Under the pieces are notes generated by a model that did not search any database, had not been told where the DNA came from, and was given only the letters and a program-made list of their open reading frames with translations. Shown one piece after another: positions 38,365 through 47,570 of a DNA stretch of 64,000 bases. The stretch is taken from positions 1,364,001-1,428,000 of the forward strand of contig NZ_CP029289.2 in assembly GCF_003201835.2 (NCBI RefSeq), given 5' to 3'. The DNA comes from Acidianus brierleyi (GTDB taxonomy: Archaea > Thermoproteota > Thermoprotei_A > Sulfolobales > Sulfolobaceae). The stretch's first letter is position 1. Each line of letters begins with the position of its first letter. Both the position numbers and the translations under genes were made by a program.

Positions 38365-39645
38365 CTAGAGTAGTTTAGGTGCATATTTATCATAATTTTG
38401 TTGTAACTCAATTTCGCTAATTACAAAATAATGGTTTTGTAAGATTCTGAAGTCTTTAGGAGAAGCTCTCCCTTGAAGGAAGTCTACTATCATTGGATTT
38501 GCCCCTCTTTTTAACATATAAGAGGCGAAGAAACTTCTTAAGTCGTAAAGCCTAAATGTACTTCCTAATATCTTCCTCATCTCATTTTCAATTTTAGTCC
38601 TTAATATATCTTCTCTAAACGGAAATAATTTAGCCTTCCAGTTCTCTATATCAATACCTTGATTAGGATTAGCAGCTGCAAGTTTCCTTACAGAATTCTC
38701 GTATTTTCTTACAAACTCATCATGATAAGGTAAATAGGTCTCTCTCAACAACTTTGCCGTCTTCTCGTGCAGAAATGATATATAAGCCCTCTTAGTCTCA
38801 TTCTCCTTCATTAATTTAATAATTCTGTGGTCTAAGTCTATCTGATCTACTCTAAGGTTCATAACTTCCCCTACTCTTAATCCAGTTTCGACTAGGAGTA
38901 AGAAGAGCGTCTTAGCTCCTAAGTCGTTAATATTTTGGAATATCTGCTTTAGAGAATCTAACGTTAAGATAGGTGGTCTGTATAAGGTTTTTGTTTTAGG
39001 AATCTTGAAGGAATCGTAAAGTTCACGGCTTAATATAGGGTTTCTGCTCTTCACGATCTCCTTAATGAAAAGCTTTAGCGTAGTAGCGTAATGTCTCGCC
39101 TTGTTCACATTCTTTGATTGCAGATCTAAGATGTATTCCTTAATTCTTTCTGAGGTTAGTTCATAACCTAAGTCTGCCGTAATTCTTCTAATGTTCTGCA
39201 AATGCATATTAGCGGTTCTTTTAGCTTTGTTATTCTTAACAAATTTTTCGAATAGGTCTAGGTCCTCTTTAGATACTATATAACTGTTTGATACTGACTT
39301 GAGATAATCTCCTAAGTATTGCCATATTAGGTTTATGAAAAAGTTGCGAAAGCTTTCATCTCTAATTGCTTTAATTATAACGCTAAATGCAATTGTAGGA
39401 TCTATTTCAACTGTCCTTAAGCCGTAAATGATATCTGAAAGTTCCTCAATTGTAAGGAGTTCTGTACATTTCTCAACTACTTCATTTGGTATTGTCTGGA
39501 TTTTGCCGTTAATATAACGGTTTAATGTGCTTCTGTTAATCTCTAATTGCCGTGAAACGTAACTTAATCCGTGTTTCTCTATAGCTTTTTTGATTATCTT
39601 GAGCTTTTTCTCATCATCTAGTTTATTTACGTCTATTTTTGGCAT
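38365..39645 (-). CDS. int: Tyrosine recombinase (integrase) with N-terminal HTH
   Basis: A 426-residue protein. Residues 10-55 form an HTH (KAIEKHGLSYVSRQLEINRSTLNRYINGK). A core-binding region follows (about 130-215), then the catalytic domain with Arg257 in TGLRVGEVMNLR, Arg370 in YDLRSFFASYMLKRGANP and nucleophile Tyr406 in QNHYF. The gene is intact: the attachment site lies outside it, 100 bases upstream of its start, unlike SSV-type integrases that are cut in two on integration. Reading into the element from attR, it belongs to the group that keeps integrase expression possible from the provirus. Confidence 0.93.
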   Translation of the reverse strand: MPKIDVNKLDDEKKLKIIKKAIEKHGLSYVSRQLEINRSTLNRYINGKIQTIPNEVVEKCTELLTIEELSDIIYGLRTVEIDPTIAFSVIIKAIRDESFRNFFINLIWQYLGDYLKSVSNSYIVSKEDLDLFEKFVKNNKAKRTANMHLQNIRRITADLGYELTSERIKEYILDLQSKNVNKARHYATTLKLFIKEIVKSRNPILSRELYDSFKIPKTKTLYRPPILTLDSLKQIFQNINDLGAKTLFLLLVETGLRVGEVMNLRVDQIDLDHRIIKLMKENETKRAYISFLHEKTAKLLRETYLPYHDEFVRKYENSVRKLAAANPNQGIDIENWKAKLFPFREDILRTKIENEMRKILGSTFRLYDLRSFFASYMLKRGANPMIVDFLQGRASPKDFRILQNHYFVISEIELQQNYDKYAPKLL

Positions 39646-39744
39646 ATTTCATATTCACTAAGTTAGAGCTATAACATAGTTGCAAATTTAACCTTTTATG
39701 TTGCATTAACGTAAAATTCTATAGATAGAGTAGAACGTAAATTA

Positions 39745-39819
<75 letters not shown>

Positions 39820-39860
39820 CCTCTAGATTTATAAAAAAGTTAATATTAATCAATAATAAA

Positions 39861-40559
39861 GTGTACGATCCTAAAGAAGTAGTTTCTAACTATGCTTTGC
39901 AATATATTGAAAATAAGAAAATAATAGGTATAGGTACTGGAAGAACTGTAAGAAAACTAATTGAGTTAATTATCAAGAATAATATAATAAACAATAAGCT
40001 TTACGTAACAAGCTCTATAGATAGTGAATTAGAGATATCTAAAAATGGTGGTACAGTAATTTCATTATATAATGGAAATATTCCTGATATATATATAGAT
40101 AGCTTTGATTATCTAGTGCCAGTAAACGATTCTTATATAATGATAAAGGGAGGTGGCGGAGCTCTATTGCGTGAAAAATTATTAGCATATTTTGCTAATG
40201 AAAGAGTATTTATAGGTGAACAGTCTAAGATTAAAAATTCATTTCCAATAAAGATTCCTATAGAAATAGTCCCAGTAAGTTTAAGTTATGTTATAAATAA
40301 ATTAAAAAGCTATAAATATAATATAGAAATTAGAGAAAGTAATGGAAAAATAGGACCGATTATCTCTGATAACGGAAATATTATTCTTGATATGTCTGTA
40401 AATGGTAAGGCTGACTTATGCGAATTAGATAGCAAACTTAAAGATATACCAGGAATAATAGAAACTGGTATATTTTGTGATAAATTATATGATGAAATCA
40501 TTATAGGTAATAACGATGGAAGAATCGAAATTATTAAGAAAAGCAGAAATAGCAATTAA
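39861..40559 (+). CDS. rpiA: Ribose-5-phosphate isomerase A
   Basis: A 232-residue protein: IIGIGTGRTVRKLIE phosphate-binding loop near residue 22, DSFDYLVP, the catalytic-region MIKGGGGALLREKLLAYF (glutamate) and DKLYDEIIIGNNDGRIEII at the C-terminus. It interconverts ribose-5-phosphate and ribulose-5-phosphate for nucleotide synthesis. The start is GTG at 39861. It overlaps the SWIM-domain gene by 44 bases. Confidence 0.93.
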   Translation: MYDPKEVVSNYALQYIENKKIIGIGTGRTVRKLIELIIKNNIINNKLYVTSSIDSELEISKNGGTVISLYNGNIPDIYIDSFDYLVPVNDSYIMIKGGGGALLREKLLAYFANERVFIGEQSKIKNSFPIKIPIEIVPVSLSYVINKLKSYKYNIEIRESNGKIGPIISDNGNIILDMSVNGKADLCELDSKLKDIPGIIETGIFCDKLYDEIIIGNNDGRIEIIKKSRNSN

Positions 40560-40866
40560 ATCGAATAGAATTATAAAATTAGAGGCTAGAGACTCTTTCT
40601 TTTATATTTTTGTTTTTTTAGGTAATGGTAAAAATGGGAAAGATCATATATTAAATGAGAAAAGTTGCGATTGTAAATCGTTTTTGTTTAATAGAATATA
40701 TAGAAATACAAACATGTGCTATCATCTAATAGCTCTTAATAAAGCATTAGAGAACGAAGATTTCATTACAATTAAACTTAACTCTAAAGAGATCTTTGAA
40801 ATAATAACGGATATATATGCTAATGGAAAATCATTAAAACTTAGAAAAGTATATCCAAACAAATGA
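40516..40866 (+). CDS. SWIM zinc-finger protein
   Basis: A 116-residue protein with a SWIM motif C-x-C...C-x-H: CDC near residue 51, then MCYHLIALNKAL near 67. The surrounding strands (FYIFVFLGNGKNGKDHIL) fit the small stand-alone SWIM proteins of Sulfolobales, some of which associate with Rad51 paralogues in other organisms. Partner unknown here. It starts inside rpiA, and its TGA overlaps the next ATG (ATGA), so it is co-translated. Confidence 0.75.
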   Translation: MEESKLLRKAEIAIKSNRIIKLEARDSFFYIFVFLGNGKNGKDHILNEKSCDCKSFLFNRIYRNTNMCYHLIALNKALENEDFITIKLNSKEIFEIITDIYANGKSLKLRKVYPNK

Positions 40867-41018
40867 TATTAAGTATAACTCAAATTGTCCTTATAGTTTC
40901 TGTTATCCTCATAGCTGGCGGAATAACATATGGTATTTTTATGGAAATTTTAGAAAGCTCAGGAAAGAAAGAAGTATTAATAAGATCAAACAAATCTTCT
41001 AAAAGAAAGAGGGAATAA
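40863..41018 (+). CDS. Small membrane protein, 51 residues
   Basis: ATG at 40863 overlaps the stop of the SWIM gene (ATGA), and its stop TAA is 3 bases before the Elf1 ATG. Residues 5-27 (ITQIVLIVSVILIAGGITYGIF) form one transmembrane helix; the C-terminal 22 residues are very basic (SNKSSKRKRE). No family recognised. Tight packing between two good genes and an in-frame length of 51 codons argue that it is real. Confidence 0.65.
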   Translation: MILSITQIVLIVSVILIAGGITYGIFMEILESSGKKEVLIRSNKSSKRKRE

Positions 41019-41021
41019 GGA

Positions 41022-41342
41022 ATGGGAGGAAAAAGAAAGAAGAGGACAAAAATTATTCGTCCTAAGCCTAAATTGCCTAAAACATTTGAATGCCCAAGAT
41101 GTGGAAAAATTTCAATTTCAATTGATATAAAGGATGGCTTAGCTAAGATACAGTGTGGTAGCTGCGGATTATATACTGAAATTGAAGTTCCGCCAGTCTT
41201 TGATGAGGCAAACGCATATGGCAAGTTTATAGATCTCTATCTTGATGGAAAGTTGGAAATAAAAGAAGAAAACAAAGATAGTACTGAAGATAAAAATGAA
41301 ACTGAAGGGGAAAGTAAAGAATTACATTCAACGTCTAATTGA
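41022..41342 (+). CDS. elf1: Elf1-like transcription elongation factor
   Basis: A 106-residue protein: basic N-terminus [18 protein letters not shown], then a zinc ribbon ([28 protein letters not shown], residues 23-50) and the [14 protein letters not shown] helix, which is the Elf1 layout. The acidic C-terminal tail is crenarchaeal. Elf1 binds RNA polymerase during elongation. It overlaps GGGP synthase by 47 bases. Confidence 0.85.
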   Translation: MGGKRKKRTKIIRPKPKLPKTFECPRCGKISISIDIKDGLAKIQCGSCGLYTEIEVPPVFDEANAYGKFIDLYLDGKLEIKEENKDSTEDKNETEGESKELHSTSN

Positions 41343-42054
41343 AGAAGGAAGTGTTCTTCATTTTTCGCTTCTTGATCCAGATAAAATTAGCGATATATCT
41401 AAGCTTTATGATATAACAAAAAGTCTATATAATTATGGAACTAATGCGTTTTTAATTGGAGGAACTTTAGGAATCTCTTTGGACAAATTAAATAAAATTT
41501 TGGAAATACTAGATGATTTCGATATACCAAAAATAATCTTTCCAAGTAATATAAATTTAATAACAGAAAAAGCTGATGCCATATTATTTATGTCACTATT
41601 AAATTCTGATGATATATATTACGTCATGGGAGCACAAGTAGCTGCTGCACCCATAATAAAAAAGACAGAAGTAGAAACGTTATCAACTGGATATCTTATT
41701 ATAGGGAATGGAGGTACTGCGGCTCATATAGGTAGAGCTAGGGTAATACCTTATGATAATATTGATTTAGCAGTAGCTTATTCATTAGCTGCGGAGTATA
41801 TGGGAATGAACTTTATATATTTGGAAGCTGGTTCTGGAGCTCTTGAGCCAGTTAAACCAGAAATGATAAGGACTGTAAGGAAAACTACCTCGCTTAAGAT
41901 AATTACTGGAGGTGGCATAAGGACACCTGAAAAAGCCACAGAAATCGCTACAGCTGGGGCAAATATAATAGTAACAGGAAATATAATTGAAAGCGACTTG
42001 ACGAAGGCATTAAAAATAATAGAAAGTATTAAGAAGATAAAAATAAGTGAATGA
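41296..42054 (+). CDS. Geranylgeranylglyceryl phosphate synthase
   Basis: A 252-residue TIM barrel. The substrate-binding segments are [57 protein letters not shown] loop, YLEAGSGA and [11 protein letters not shown]. It joins geranylgeranyl diphosphate to sn-glycerol-1-phosphate made by G1PDH (7130-8197), the first ether bond of archaeal lipids. The N-terminal codons overlap elf1; a later start is possible. It is followed after 3 bases by the Sec61-beta gene. Confidence 0.94.
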   Translation: MKLKGKVKNYIQRLIEEGSVLHFSLLDPDKISDISKLYDITKSLYNYGTNAFLIGGTLGISLDKLNKILEILDDFDIPKIIFPSNINLITEKADAILFMSLLNSDDIYYVMGAQVAAAPIIKKTEVETLSTGYLIIGNGGTAAHIGRARVIPYDNIDLAVAYSLAAEYMGMNFIYLEAGSGALEPVKPEMIRTVRKTTSLKIITGGGIRTPEKATEIATAGANIIVTGNIIESDLTKALKIIESIKKIKISE

Positions 42055-42057
42055 GTA

Positions 42058-42231
42058 ATGCCATCTAGTAAAAAGAAAAAAGAAAACGTTCCATTAATGT
42101 CGATGGCTGGTTTAGTTAGATATTATGAAGAAGAGAATGAGAAAGTAAAGATTGATCCCAAGGTAGTTATTATTGGAAGCATAGTAATAATAGCTGTTGT
42201 CATAGTCTTATCTAAATTAGTTCCAATATGA
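42058..42231 (+). CDS. secG: Preprotein translocase subunit SecG (Sec61-beta)
   Basis: A 57-residue protein: basic N-terminus (MPSSKKKKENVPLM), MAGLVRYYEEENEKVKIDPK, which is the diagnostic Sec61-beta segment before the membrane helix, and one C-terminal transmembrane helix (VVIIGSIVIIAVVIVLSKLV). It is tail-anchored in the SecYE channel. It starts 3 bases after the GGGP synthase stop. Confidence 0.93.
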   Translation: MPSSKKKKENVPLMSMAGLVRYYEEENEKVKIDPKVVIIGSIVIIAVVIVLSKLVPI

Positions 42232-42256
42232 AACTTCACTATAAAGGCAATGCCAA

Positions 42257-42829
42257 ATGTTTTTTGATATCAAAGAGATAAAAAGAATTAGAGAAAGTAT
42301 AGGAATTACACAGTCTGAGTTAGCTAAGAGAATAGGTGTTTCTCAATCACTTATAGCTAAGATAGAAAACGGAAAAATAGATCCTAAATTATCTATAGTG
42401 AGAAAAATATTTGATGAATTAACTGCGCTAATGGAAGCTAATGATAGTGCAGAAAGAATAATGCATTCTCCTGTAATTGTATCGAAAATAAATGAGAATA
42501 TTCATGAAATAGTAGAAAAAATGGAAAAATACGGCATATCTCAGATACCTGTAGTTAACTCTTCTGAAGAATTAGTAGGAATAATCTATGATTATATATT
42601 ACTAAGGAAACTGGCTCTTAAAAATCCATACGAAATAGTTGCAAAAGACATTATAGCACCATTACCACCATTAATAGATGCTAAAACACAATTAACCGAA
42701 GTAATGAAACTTCTAACCAAATATCCTGTTACTTTAGTAGTCGATAAAAAATTAAAACCACTAGGTATAATTACTAGAAGTGATTTAATAGGTTATTTAA
42801 TAAAAAATTATAAGAGAGAGCCACAGTAG
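42257..42829 (+). CDS. HTH-Xre and CBS-domain regulator
   Basis: A 190-residue protein. Residues 6-55 are an Xre-type HTH (IKRIRESIGITQSELAKRIGVSQSLIAKIENGKI). Residues 68-188 hold a CBS pair (MHSPVIVSKINENIHEIVEKMEKYGISQIPVV and the second PLIDAKTQLTEVMKLLTKYPVTLVV...GIITRSDLIGYL). CBS pairs bind adenine nucleotides, so a ligand-controlled repressor or activator is likely. The last codons (REPQ-stop) are encoded by the 5' strand of the RNase P RNA P1 helix. Confidence 0.88.
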   Translation: MFFDIKEIKRIRESIGITQSELAKRIGVSQSLIAKIENGKIDPKLSIVRKIFDELTALMEANDSAERIMHSPVIVSKINENIHEIVEKMEKYGISQIPVVNSSEELVGIIYDYILLRKLALKNPYEIVAKDIIAPLPPLIDAKTQLTEVMKLLTKYPVTLVVDKKLKPLGIITRSDLIGYLIKNYKREPQ

Positions 42830-43129
42830 GGGGCTACGGTGAAAACTGAGGAAACTCCAGCCTCCTGGCCTAAAGGAGTCTCTATAGAGACAAGGGCAAC
42901 ACCCTTGGCAACTATACAGAAACAAGTACCTTGAAAGCTACATGTGAAAATGATTGTGCCCCTTCCTCTGGTAACGGAGGAAGAAACATGAGAGTAGCTT
43001 TCAAGGATGAAAAGATAGACCTCCTAGGAGCAAGTAGAGGGAAAGATGAGACTAGGCCCGATTTCCCTCTAGGACGCATAGCCAAATCCCCCAACATTAC
43101 AGAAGCTGGGTTATTACTGTGGCTCTCTC
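42814..43129 (+). ncRNA. rnpB: RNase P RNA
   Basis: About 316 nt. The universal 5' core GGGGGCTACGGTGAAAACTGAGGAAACTCC (given here as the segment 42829-42858; key bases GAGGAAAGTC-like) and the 3' conserved ACAGAAGCTGGGTTA at about 43099-43113 are present. Perfect 15-bp P1 arms are 42814-42828 and 43115-43129. The interior shows the paired arms expected of archaeal RNase P RNA (for example CCTTCCTCTGG/ACGGAGGAAG). The RNA removes tRNA 5' leaders with its protein partners. Both neighbouring protein genes end inside P1. Confidence 0.93.
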
Positions 43130-43611
43130 AAAAAATCGGATTCTATTTGCAATATCTCCGAGTCAGACTTACCTTCATAAGATTTTAGTAGCTCTCCATT
43201 AAGCTCTAGAAATGTATGACCCCATTTTACTTTATTTAGAATCTCTACAGCGATATTCTCCTCTCCTATTATATATAATGACGCAGCAGCTGCTTCTATT
43301 GATGACAATTTATATGGCTTAGAATAATTTATAGGATTTCCTGCTAAAAGAAATGGTAATCTTCTAGAAAACTTGTTTTTGAATTTACTAAAAAACTCTA
43401 TATCAGATTTGTTCCAAGAAGAATCAATAACTGTTAGACCTATATTTAGAATTATTTCTCTATCTTTAATAGAAACTGGAATAGAAGATATAGGATTTAA
43501 AACTATACCAAGAGGTTTACGAGTTCTCTTAGCATATCCAAATTTAATTAATCTCTTTCCTGTGCACTTTTTTGGATCATCTTGATCAAGATCAATAATA
43601 TAAATATTCAA
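43114..43611 (-). CDS. tsr3: rRNA aminocarboxypropyltransferase Tsr3
   Basis: A 165-residue SPOUT-like protein beginning with the signature DLDQDDPKKCTGKRLIKFGYA, then ILNPISSIPVS, DSSWN, RRLPFLLAGNPINYSKPYKLSSIEAAAASLYIIG. Tsr3 transfers an aminocarboxypropyl group from SAM to pseudouridine-type bases of 16S/18S rRNA. The C-terminal four residues REPQ come from the 3' strand of the RNase P P1 helix read in reverse. Confidence 0.92.
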   Translation of the reverse strand: MNIYIIDLDQDDPKKCTGKRLIKFGYAKRTRKPLGIVLNPISSIPVSIKDREIILNIGLTVIDSSWNKSDIEFFSKFKNKFSRRLPFLLAGNPINYSKPYKLSSIEAAAASLYIIGEENIAVEILNKVKWGHTFLELNGELLKSYEGKSDSEILQIESDFLREPQ

Positions 43612-43666
43612 CGAACATCGTAAAGTTCTTATAACTTTTAATTTATTAAACTAGTGGTAAAGTAAG

Positions 43667-43915
43667 TTGGTATCTGCAATAGTTCTTATAAATACAGATG
43701 CAGGAGGAGAGGAAGAAGTTTTCGATAAGTTAAAAACTATGAACGAAATTAGTGAAGCATACATAGTATATGGAGTTTATGATATAGTAGCTAAAATAGA
43801 AGCTACCGATATGGACTACTTAAGAAATTTTGTAAGTTCTACCATAAGGAAATTACCAAAGGTTAGATCAACTTTAACTATGATCATAATGGAGGGAAAG
43901 TCGATTAGAAAATGA
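43667..43915 (+). CDS. Stand-alone RAM (Lrp/AsnC ligand-binding) domain protein
   Basis: An 82-residue alpha/beta sandwich ([44 protein letters not shown]) corresponding to the effector domain of Lrp/AsnC proteins without an HTH. Such proteins sense amino acids and may pair with full-length Lrp regulators. The start is TTG at 43667. It overlaps TiaS by 4 bases (ATGA). Confidence 0.85.
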   Translation: MVSAIVLINTDAGGEEEVFDKLKTMNEISEAYIVYGVYDIVAKIEATDMDYLRNFVSSTIRKLPKVRSTLTMIIMEGKSIRK

Positions 43916-45222
43916 GATATAGCGTAGGTATTGACGACCATGATTCACCTATAGCAGGCTGTACAACACATTTTTCGACTATTTTAATAAATTATTTTAT
44001 TAAGAACAATATTAAACTTTTAGATTATCCTTATTTAATAAGATTAAATCCTAACATACCTTGGAAAACTAGAGGAAACGCCGCAATTAAATTTTCAATA
44101 GAATTTAATGGTACAAAGAAAGAACTTGCAGATATCATTTGGGAAAAATCAATAGATTACGTGAAGAATGTTTCTAAAGGATTAGAATATAATAGAAAAC
44201 CAGGAGTAGCTGTAATTGATTACGAGAAATCTGATAATTTATATAATCTATACTTAAAAGCTGTATCAGACATAATTCCTAGAGATCTAGTTATAAAATA
44301 CTCAGAAAAAATAGGTGCTGAGTTAAGAGGTTATAGAGGGGTAATAGGTTCATTAGCGGCTATAGGATTTAGAGGTCCAATTACATATGAATTATTAACT
44401 TATAGGAAAAGAGAAAATTGGAATAGAAAAAGAGAAATAGATATATCTAGTGTAAAAGCATTTGATGAACTATTTTTTCCGAAAGTTTTTGCCAATATGG
44501 ATTATATAAAGAAAAAACCACTAATTATTTCTCATGGAAATGATCCAGTATTCTATGGTATAAGAGGACTAGATCCCAATATATTAATAAAGGGATTGGA
44601 AACAATTAAGACCAATGAAAAACTTGACATGGCTATGATATTTAAATCTAATCAAGCTACTGATGTCCATATAATAAAAACTGGAAATAGAGTATATCAA
44701 ACTATTAAAGATTCATGCATAGTTGATGATATCAAAGTAATCAGAGGAGGCGATGTTATAATAAAATGTTTAAACTCAGCTACTTTAATTTGTTATAAAG
44801 AAACCGGGGAGTTAAATCTTGCAACAAAAAATTTAATGCACGGAGATATAATAGAATTTGTAGGCTCTATAAAACCTTCATTGGAATTTGGAGAGATTAT
44901 AGAGATAGAAAGAATACATATTAATAGTCTTGTGAACTCAAAGTTTGCAAATCCGAGATGTCCCAAATGCAACGGATCTACAGAATCATTAGGTAAAAAT
45001 AAGGGATTTAGATGTAAAAAATGTGGAAATAAATTTCTTGGAAATAAAATGATTATTCGTATACCCAGAAATTTATCTCTTGGAATTTACCAGGCTAGAT
45101 ATTATAGGCATTTAACTAAACCCCTATTCCTAGAAGACTTAGATAATAGCTTTAAATATGAATATATTATGGATTTCTATATTATTTATAATTCAATAAA
45201 TAATATATTATACTCGAATTAA
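43912..45222 (+). CDS. tiaS: tRNA(Ile2) 2-agmatinylcytidine synthetase TiaS
   Basis: A 436-residue protein: [19 protein letters not shown] kinase-like N-terminal domain, the [18 protein letters not shown] ferredoxin-like region, an OB domain ([11 protein letters not shown] to [14 protein letters not shown]) and a C-terminal zinc ribbon ([24 protein letters not shown]). It attaches agmatine to C34 of tRNA-Ile(CAU) so that it reads AUA. That codon is frequent in this AT-rich genome. It overlaps the RAM gene by 4 bases. Confidence 0.94.
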   Translation: MRYSVGIDDHDSPIAGCTTHFSTILINYFIKNNIKLLDYPYLIRLNPNIPWKTRGNAAIKFSIEFNGTKKELADIIWEKSIDYVKNVSKGLEYNRKPGVAVIDYEKSDNLYNLYLKAVSDIIPRDLVIKYSEKIGAELRGYRGVIGSLAAIGFRGPITYELLTYRKRENWNRKREIDISSVKAFDELFFPKVFANMDYIKKKPLIISHGNDPVFYGIRGLDPNILIKGLETIKTNEKLDMAMIFKSNQATDVHIIKTGNRVYQTIKDSCIVDDIKVIRGGDVIIKCLNSATLICYKETGELNLATKNLMHGDIIEFVGSIKPSLEFGEIIEIERIHINSLVNSKFANPRCPKCNGSTESLGKNKGFRCKKCGNKFLGNKMIIRIPRNLSLGIYQARYYRHLTKPLFLEDLDNSFKYEYIMDFYIIYNSINNILYSN

Positions 45223-45289
45223 CTTAGTTTTTTATAGTATAATATTATAATGTATAACAAAATTACAAAGCTAAAATAGGGTGCCAATG

Positions 45290-45364
<75 letters not shown>

Positions 45365-45584
45365 ATATACTGTGTTATATTTCTAGTATTAATAAATTCT
45401 TCCAATATTTTGAGCATTAATTATTTCATTAGTTCATAACACTTATAGTTTCAAGTATTTTCGACTTAAATTTTCAAGTTTCTATATATTTATATAAAAA
45501 AGATTTAGAAATAATCATATACATTTAGTGAAATAGTTATAATAAAGAACATACTATAGGCAATATTATACAATTTTTAATTAA

Positions 45585-45811
45585 GCGACGTCGTTTCCTT
45601 AGAAATTCTAAGCAAGATTTTATTATGTAAGAACTCATCCCCTTTGTTTCCTATGGAAATAATAATCGAAAACTATACAAATACCAAACGTTTTTCAATT
45701 ATACAAAACATAAAGAATTACTGTTTACTAGATCTTTTCAAATATAGCACTCCAGTGGAAAGTTAGGGGTAAGTGACCATTCTTTAAAAACTCCAGTGGA
45801 AATAGAGGGGT
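45585..45811. other. oriC1: Chromosomal replication origin oriC1 with ORB elements
   Basis: The region upstream of orc1-1 contains origin recognition boxes in two orientations. Forward: CTCCAGTGGAAAGTTAGGGG starting at 45750 and CTCCAGTGGAAATAGAGGGG starting at 45791, both with the TCCAGTGGAAA core and G-string. Reverse: TTCCATAGGAAACAAAGGGG read from about 45657 down to 45638, and a shorter box TCTAAGGAAACGACG near 45590-45605. The AT-rich DNA between 45660 and 45745 is the likely unwinding element. Spacing and orientation match Sulfolobus oriC1, bound by Orc1-1. Confidence 0.9.
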
Positions 45812-45883
45812 TTTTAACTGGGGAGTTAAAACAGAGATTTATGTAATGCCTTTTAAGTTATAATAATAATAGCTAGTATTTCG

Positions 45884-47074
45884 ATGAGTGAAATTATAGA
45901 TGATATACTCAACAGTACTAGGGATTCCCCTATTTTCAAAAATAGGGAATATTTACTACCTGATTATATTCCAAACGAGCTACCTCACAGAGAAGAACAA
46001 ATAAAGAAATTGGCAAGTATTTTGGCCCAGGTATATAAGGGCAGTAAACCAAACAATATATTTATTTATGGTCTTACTGGAACTGGAAAGACCGCAGTTA
46101 CTAAATTCGTACTAAAAATATTTCAAGAGAAAATAAAGAACTTTACTTATGTTTATATAAATACAAGGCAAAGTGATACTACTTACAGGATTTTGGCAGA
46201 TATAATTGAGAATATGGGGGAAAAAGTACCATTTACTGGAATTTCTACAGCAGAACTTTATAGAAGAATGTTAAAAATATTTTTGTCAACTAATAAAATA
46301 ATAATAATTACTTTAGATGAAATTGACGCTATGGTAAAAAAACATGGAGATGATATATTATATAAGCTAACTAGAATTAATTCTGAACTAGATAAGAGTA
46401 AAGTGTCATTAATAGGAATTACAAATGATGTGAAGTTTGTAGATAATTTAGATCCACGAGTTAGGAGTAGTCTGAGTGAGGAGGAACTAGTATTTCCACC
46501 ATATAACGCTAATGAATTGGAAGATATATTGAAAAGAAGAGCAGTTTTAGCTTTTAAGGACGGTGCTATTAATAATTCTATTATAAGTCTTTGTGCAGCT
46601 TTAGCCGCAAGGGATCATGGTGACGCTAGAAGAGCATTAGATCTTTTACGTGTAGCTGGTGAAATAGCTGAGAGATTAAAGTGTAATAGCATCTCAACTG
46701 AACATGTGGAAAAGGCTAGAATAGAAATTGAAAGAGATAGAGTATATGAAGTTATAGCTAGTCTTCCATTTCACTCAAAGCTAGTTCTAGTGTCAATAAT
46801 TTATGGTACCGAAAATAAAAACACAATGACCACTGGAGAAGTTTATGAGCTTTATAAATCGTTGACAAAAACATTAGGAACGGAAATAGTTACGCAAAGA
46901 CGCGTTAGTGATATAATAAATGAACTTGATATGGTAGGTATAATAACGGCTAAGGTGGTAAACAGGGGAAGATATGGAAAGACAAAAGAAATAAATCTAG
47001 CTGTAGATAAGATGATAGCTATTAAAGCGTTAATTGAAAATGATGAAAGACTTGCTAGTATCTGGAATAGATGA
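45884..47074 (+). CDS. orc1-1: Origin-binding protein Orc1-1/Cdc6
   Basis: A 396-residue AAA+ protein: Walker [16 protein letters not shown] near residue 65, Walker [13 protein letters not shown] near 145, sensor 2 arginine region [16 protein letters not shown], and a C-terminal winged helix (about 300-390) with [11 protein letters not shown] and [17 protein letters not shown]. It binds the ORBs and loads MCM. TTTTAAGTTATAA at 45851-45863 is about 26 bases before the ATG, so the transcript is probably leaderless and its promoter lies at the origin edge. It overlaps the DUF99 gene by about 35 bases. Confidence 0.95.
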   Translation: MSEIIDDILNSTRDSPIFKNREYLLPDYIPNELPHREEQIKKLASILAQVYKGSKPNNIFIYGLTGTGKTAVTKFVLKIFQEKIKNFTYVYINTRQSDTTYRILADIIENMGEKVPFTGISTAELYRRMLKIFLSTNKIIIITLDEIDAMVKKHGDDILYKLTRINSELDKSKVSLIGITNDVKFVDNLDPRVRSSLSEEELVFPPYNANELEDILKRRAVLAFKDGAINNSIISLCAALAARDHGDARRALDLLRVAGEIAERLKCNSISTEHVEKARIEIERDRVYEVIASLPFHSKLVLVSIIYGTENKNTMTTGEVYELYKSLTKTLGTEIVTQRRVSDIINELDMVGIITAKVVNRGRYGKTKEINLAVDKMIAIKALIENDERLASIWNR

Positions 47075-47570
47075 TGGATATTTTCCTGTAAAATATAAAG
47101 GGAAAAAAGGGAAAGCGCCATTAGTCTCTGTTACTTATAACGATTATAAACTAATAGATGTAGATGTAGATTTCATATATGTTGATGGTGATGAAGCTAC
47201 TATAAAGTTTAATAATTTGCGAAGAGGAGACGTCTCTATATTATACAGTATAATAGTAGGTGGATTTAATTATATAATTCCTTCAGGTAAATATATTATA
47301 TTTTATGGTAAAAAACCTAATATTACTGAAATAGATAGAGCATTAAAACTTCATTTTGATGATAAACGTAGAGAAGTTATATTATATTATATTTCCAATT
47401 TAATTAAAGTGCCAACTAAAAAAGGTAGTGTATATATAAACACAAACCTAGAAATTAGCAAGGCAATCGATATAATAGAATTTTACCAAGTAAATTCTAA
47501 ATATCCTGAACCTATTCAGACTGCTCACGTAATAGGTAAAGGAATAGGTCAACATGTTAATTCTTCTTGA
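47034..47570 (+). CDS. DUF99-family protein (endonuclease V-related fold)
   Basis: About 178 residues, with ATG 47040 as a likelier start than the TTG at 47034. The N-terminal [31 protein letters not shown] and the later [30 protein letters not shown] match DUF99, a family with a predicted endonuclease V-like fold; the aspartates of GIDDG may be catalytic. It overlaps orc1-1 and converges on the thioesterase gene with 22 bases overlap. Confidence 0.82.
   Translation: MKMMKDLLVSGIDDGYFPVKYKGKKGKAPLVSVTYNDYKLIDVDVDFIYVDGDEATIKFNNLRRGDVSILYSIIVGGFNYIIPSGKYIIFYGKKPNITEIDRALKLHFDDKRREVILYYISNLIKVPTKKGSVYINTNLEISKAIDIIEFYQVNSKYPEPIQTAHVIGKGIGQHVNSS

Noticed and set aside
42931..43188. Plus-strand frame of 85 codons, and the opposite frame at 42912-43097
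   Set aside because: Both lie in the body of RNase P RNA, whose conserved core and P1 helix account for the GC-richer open stretch.
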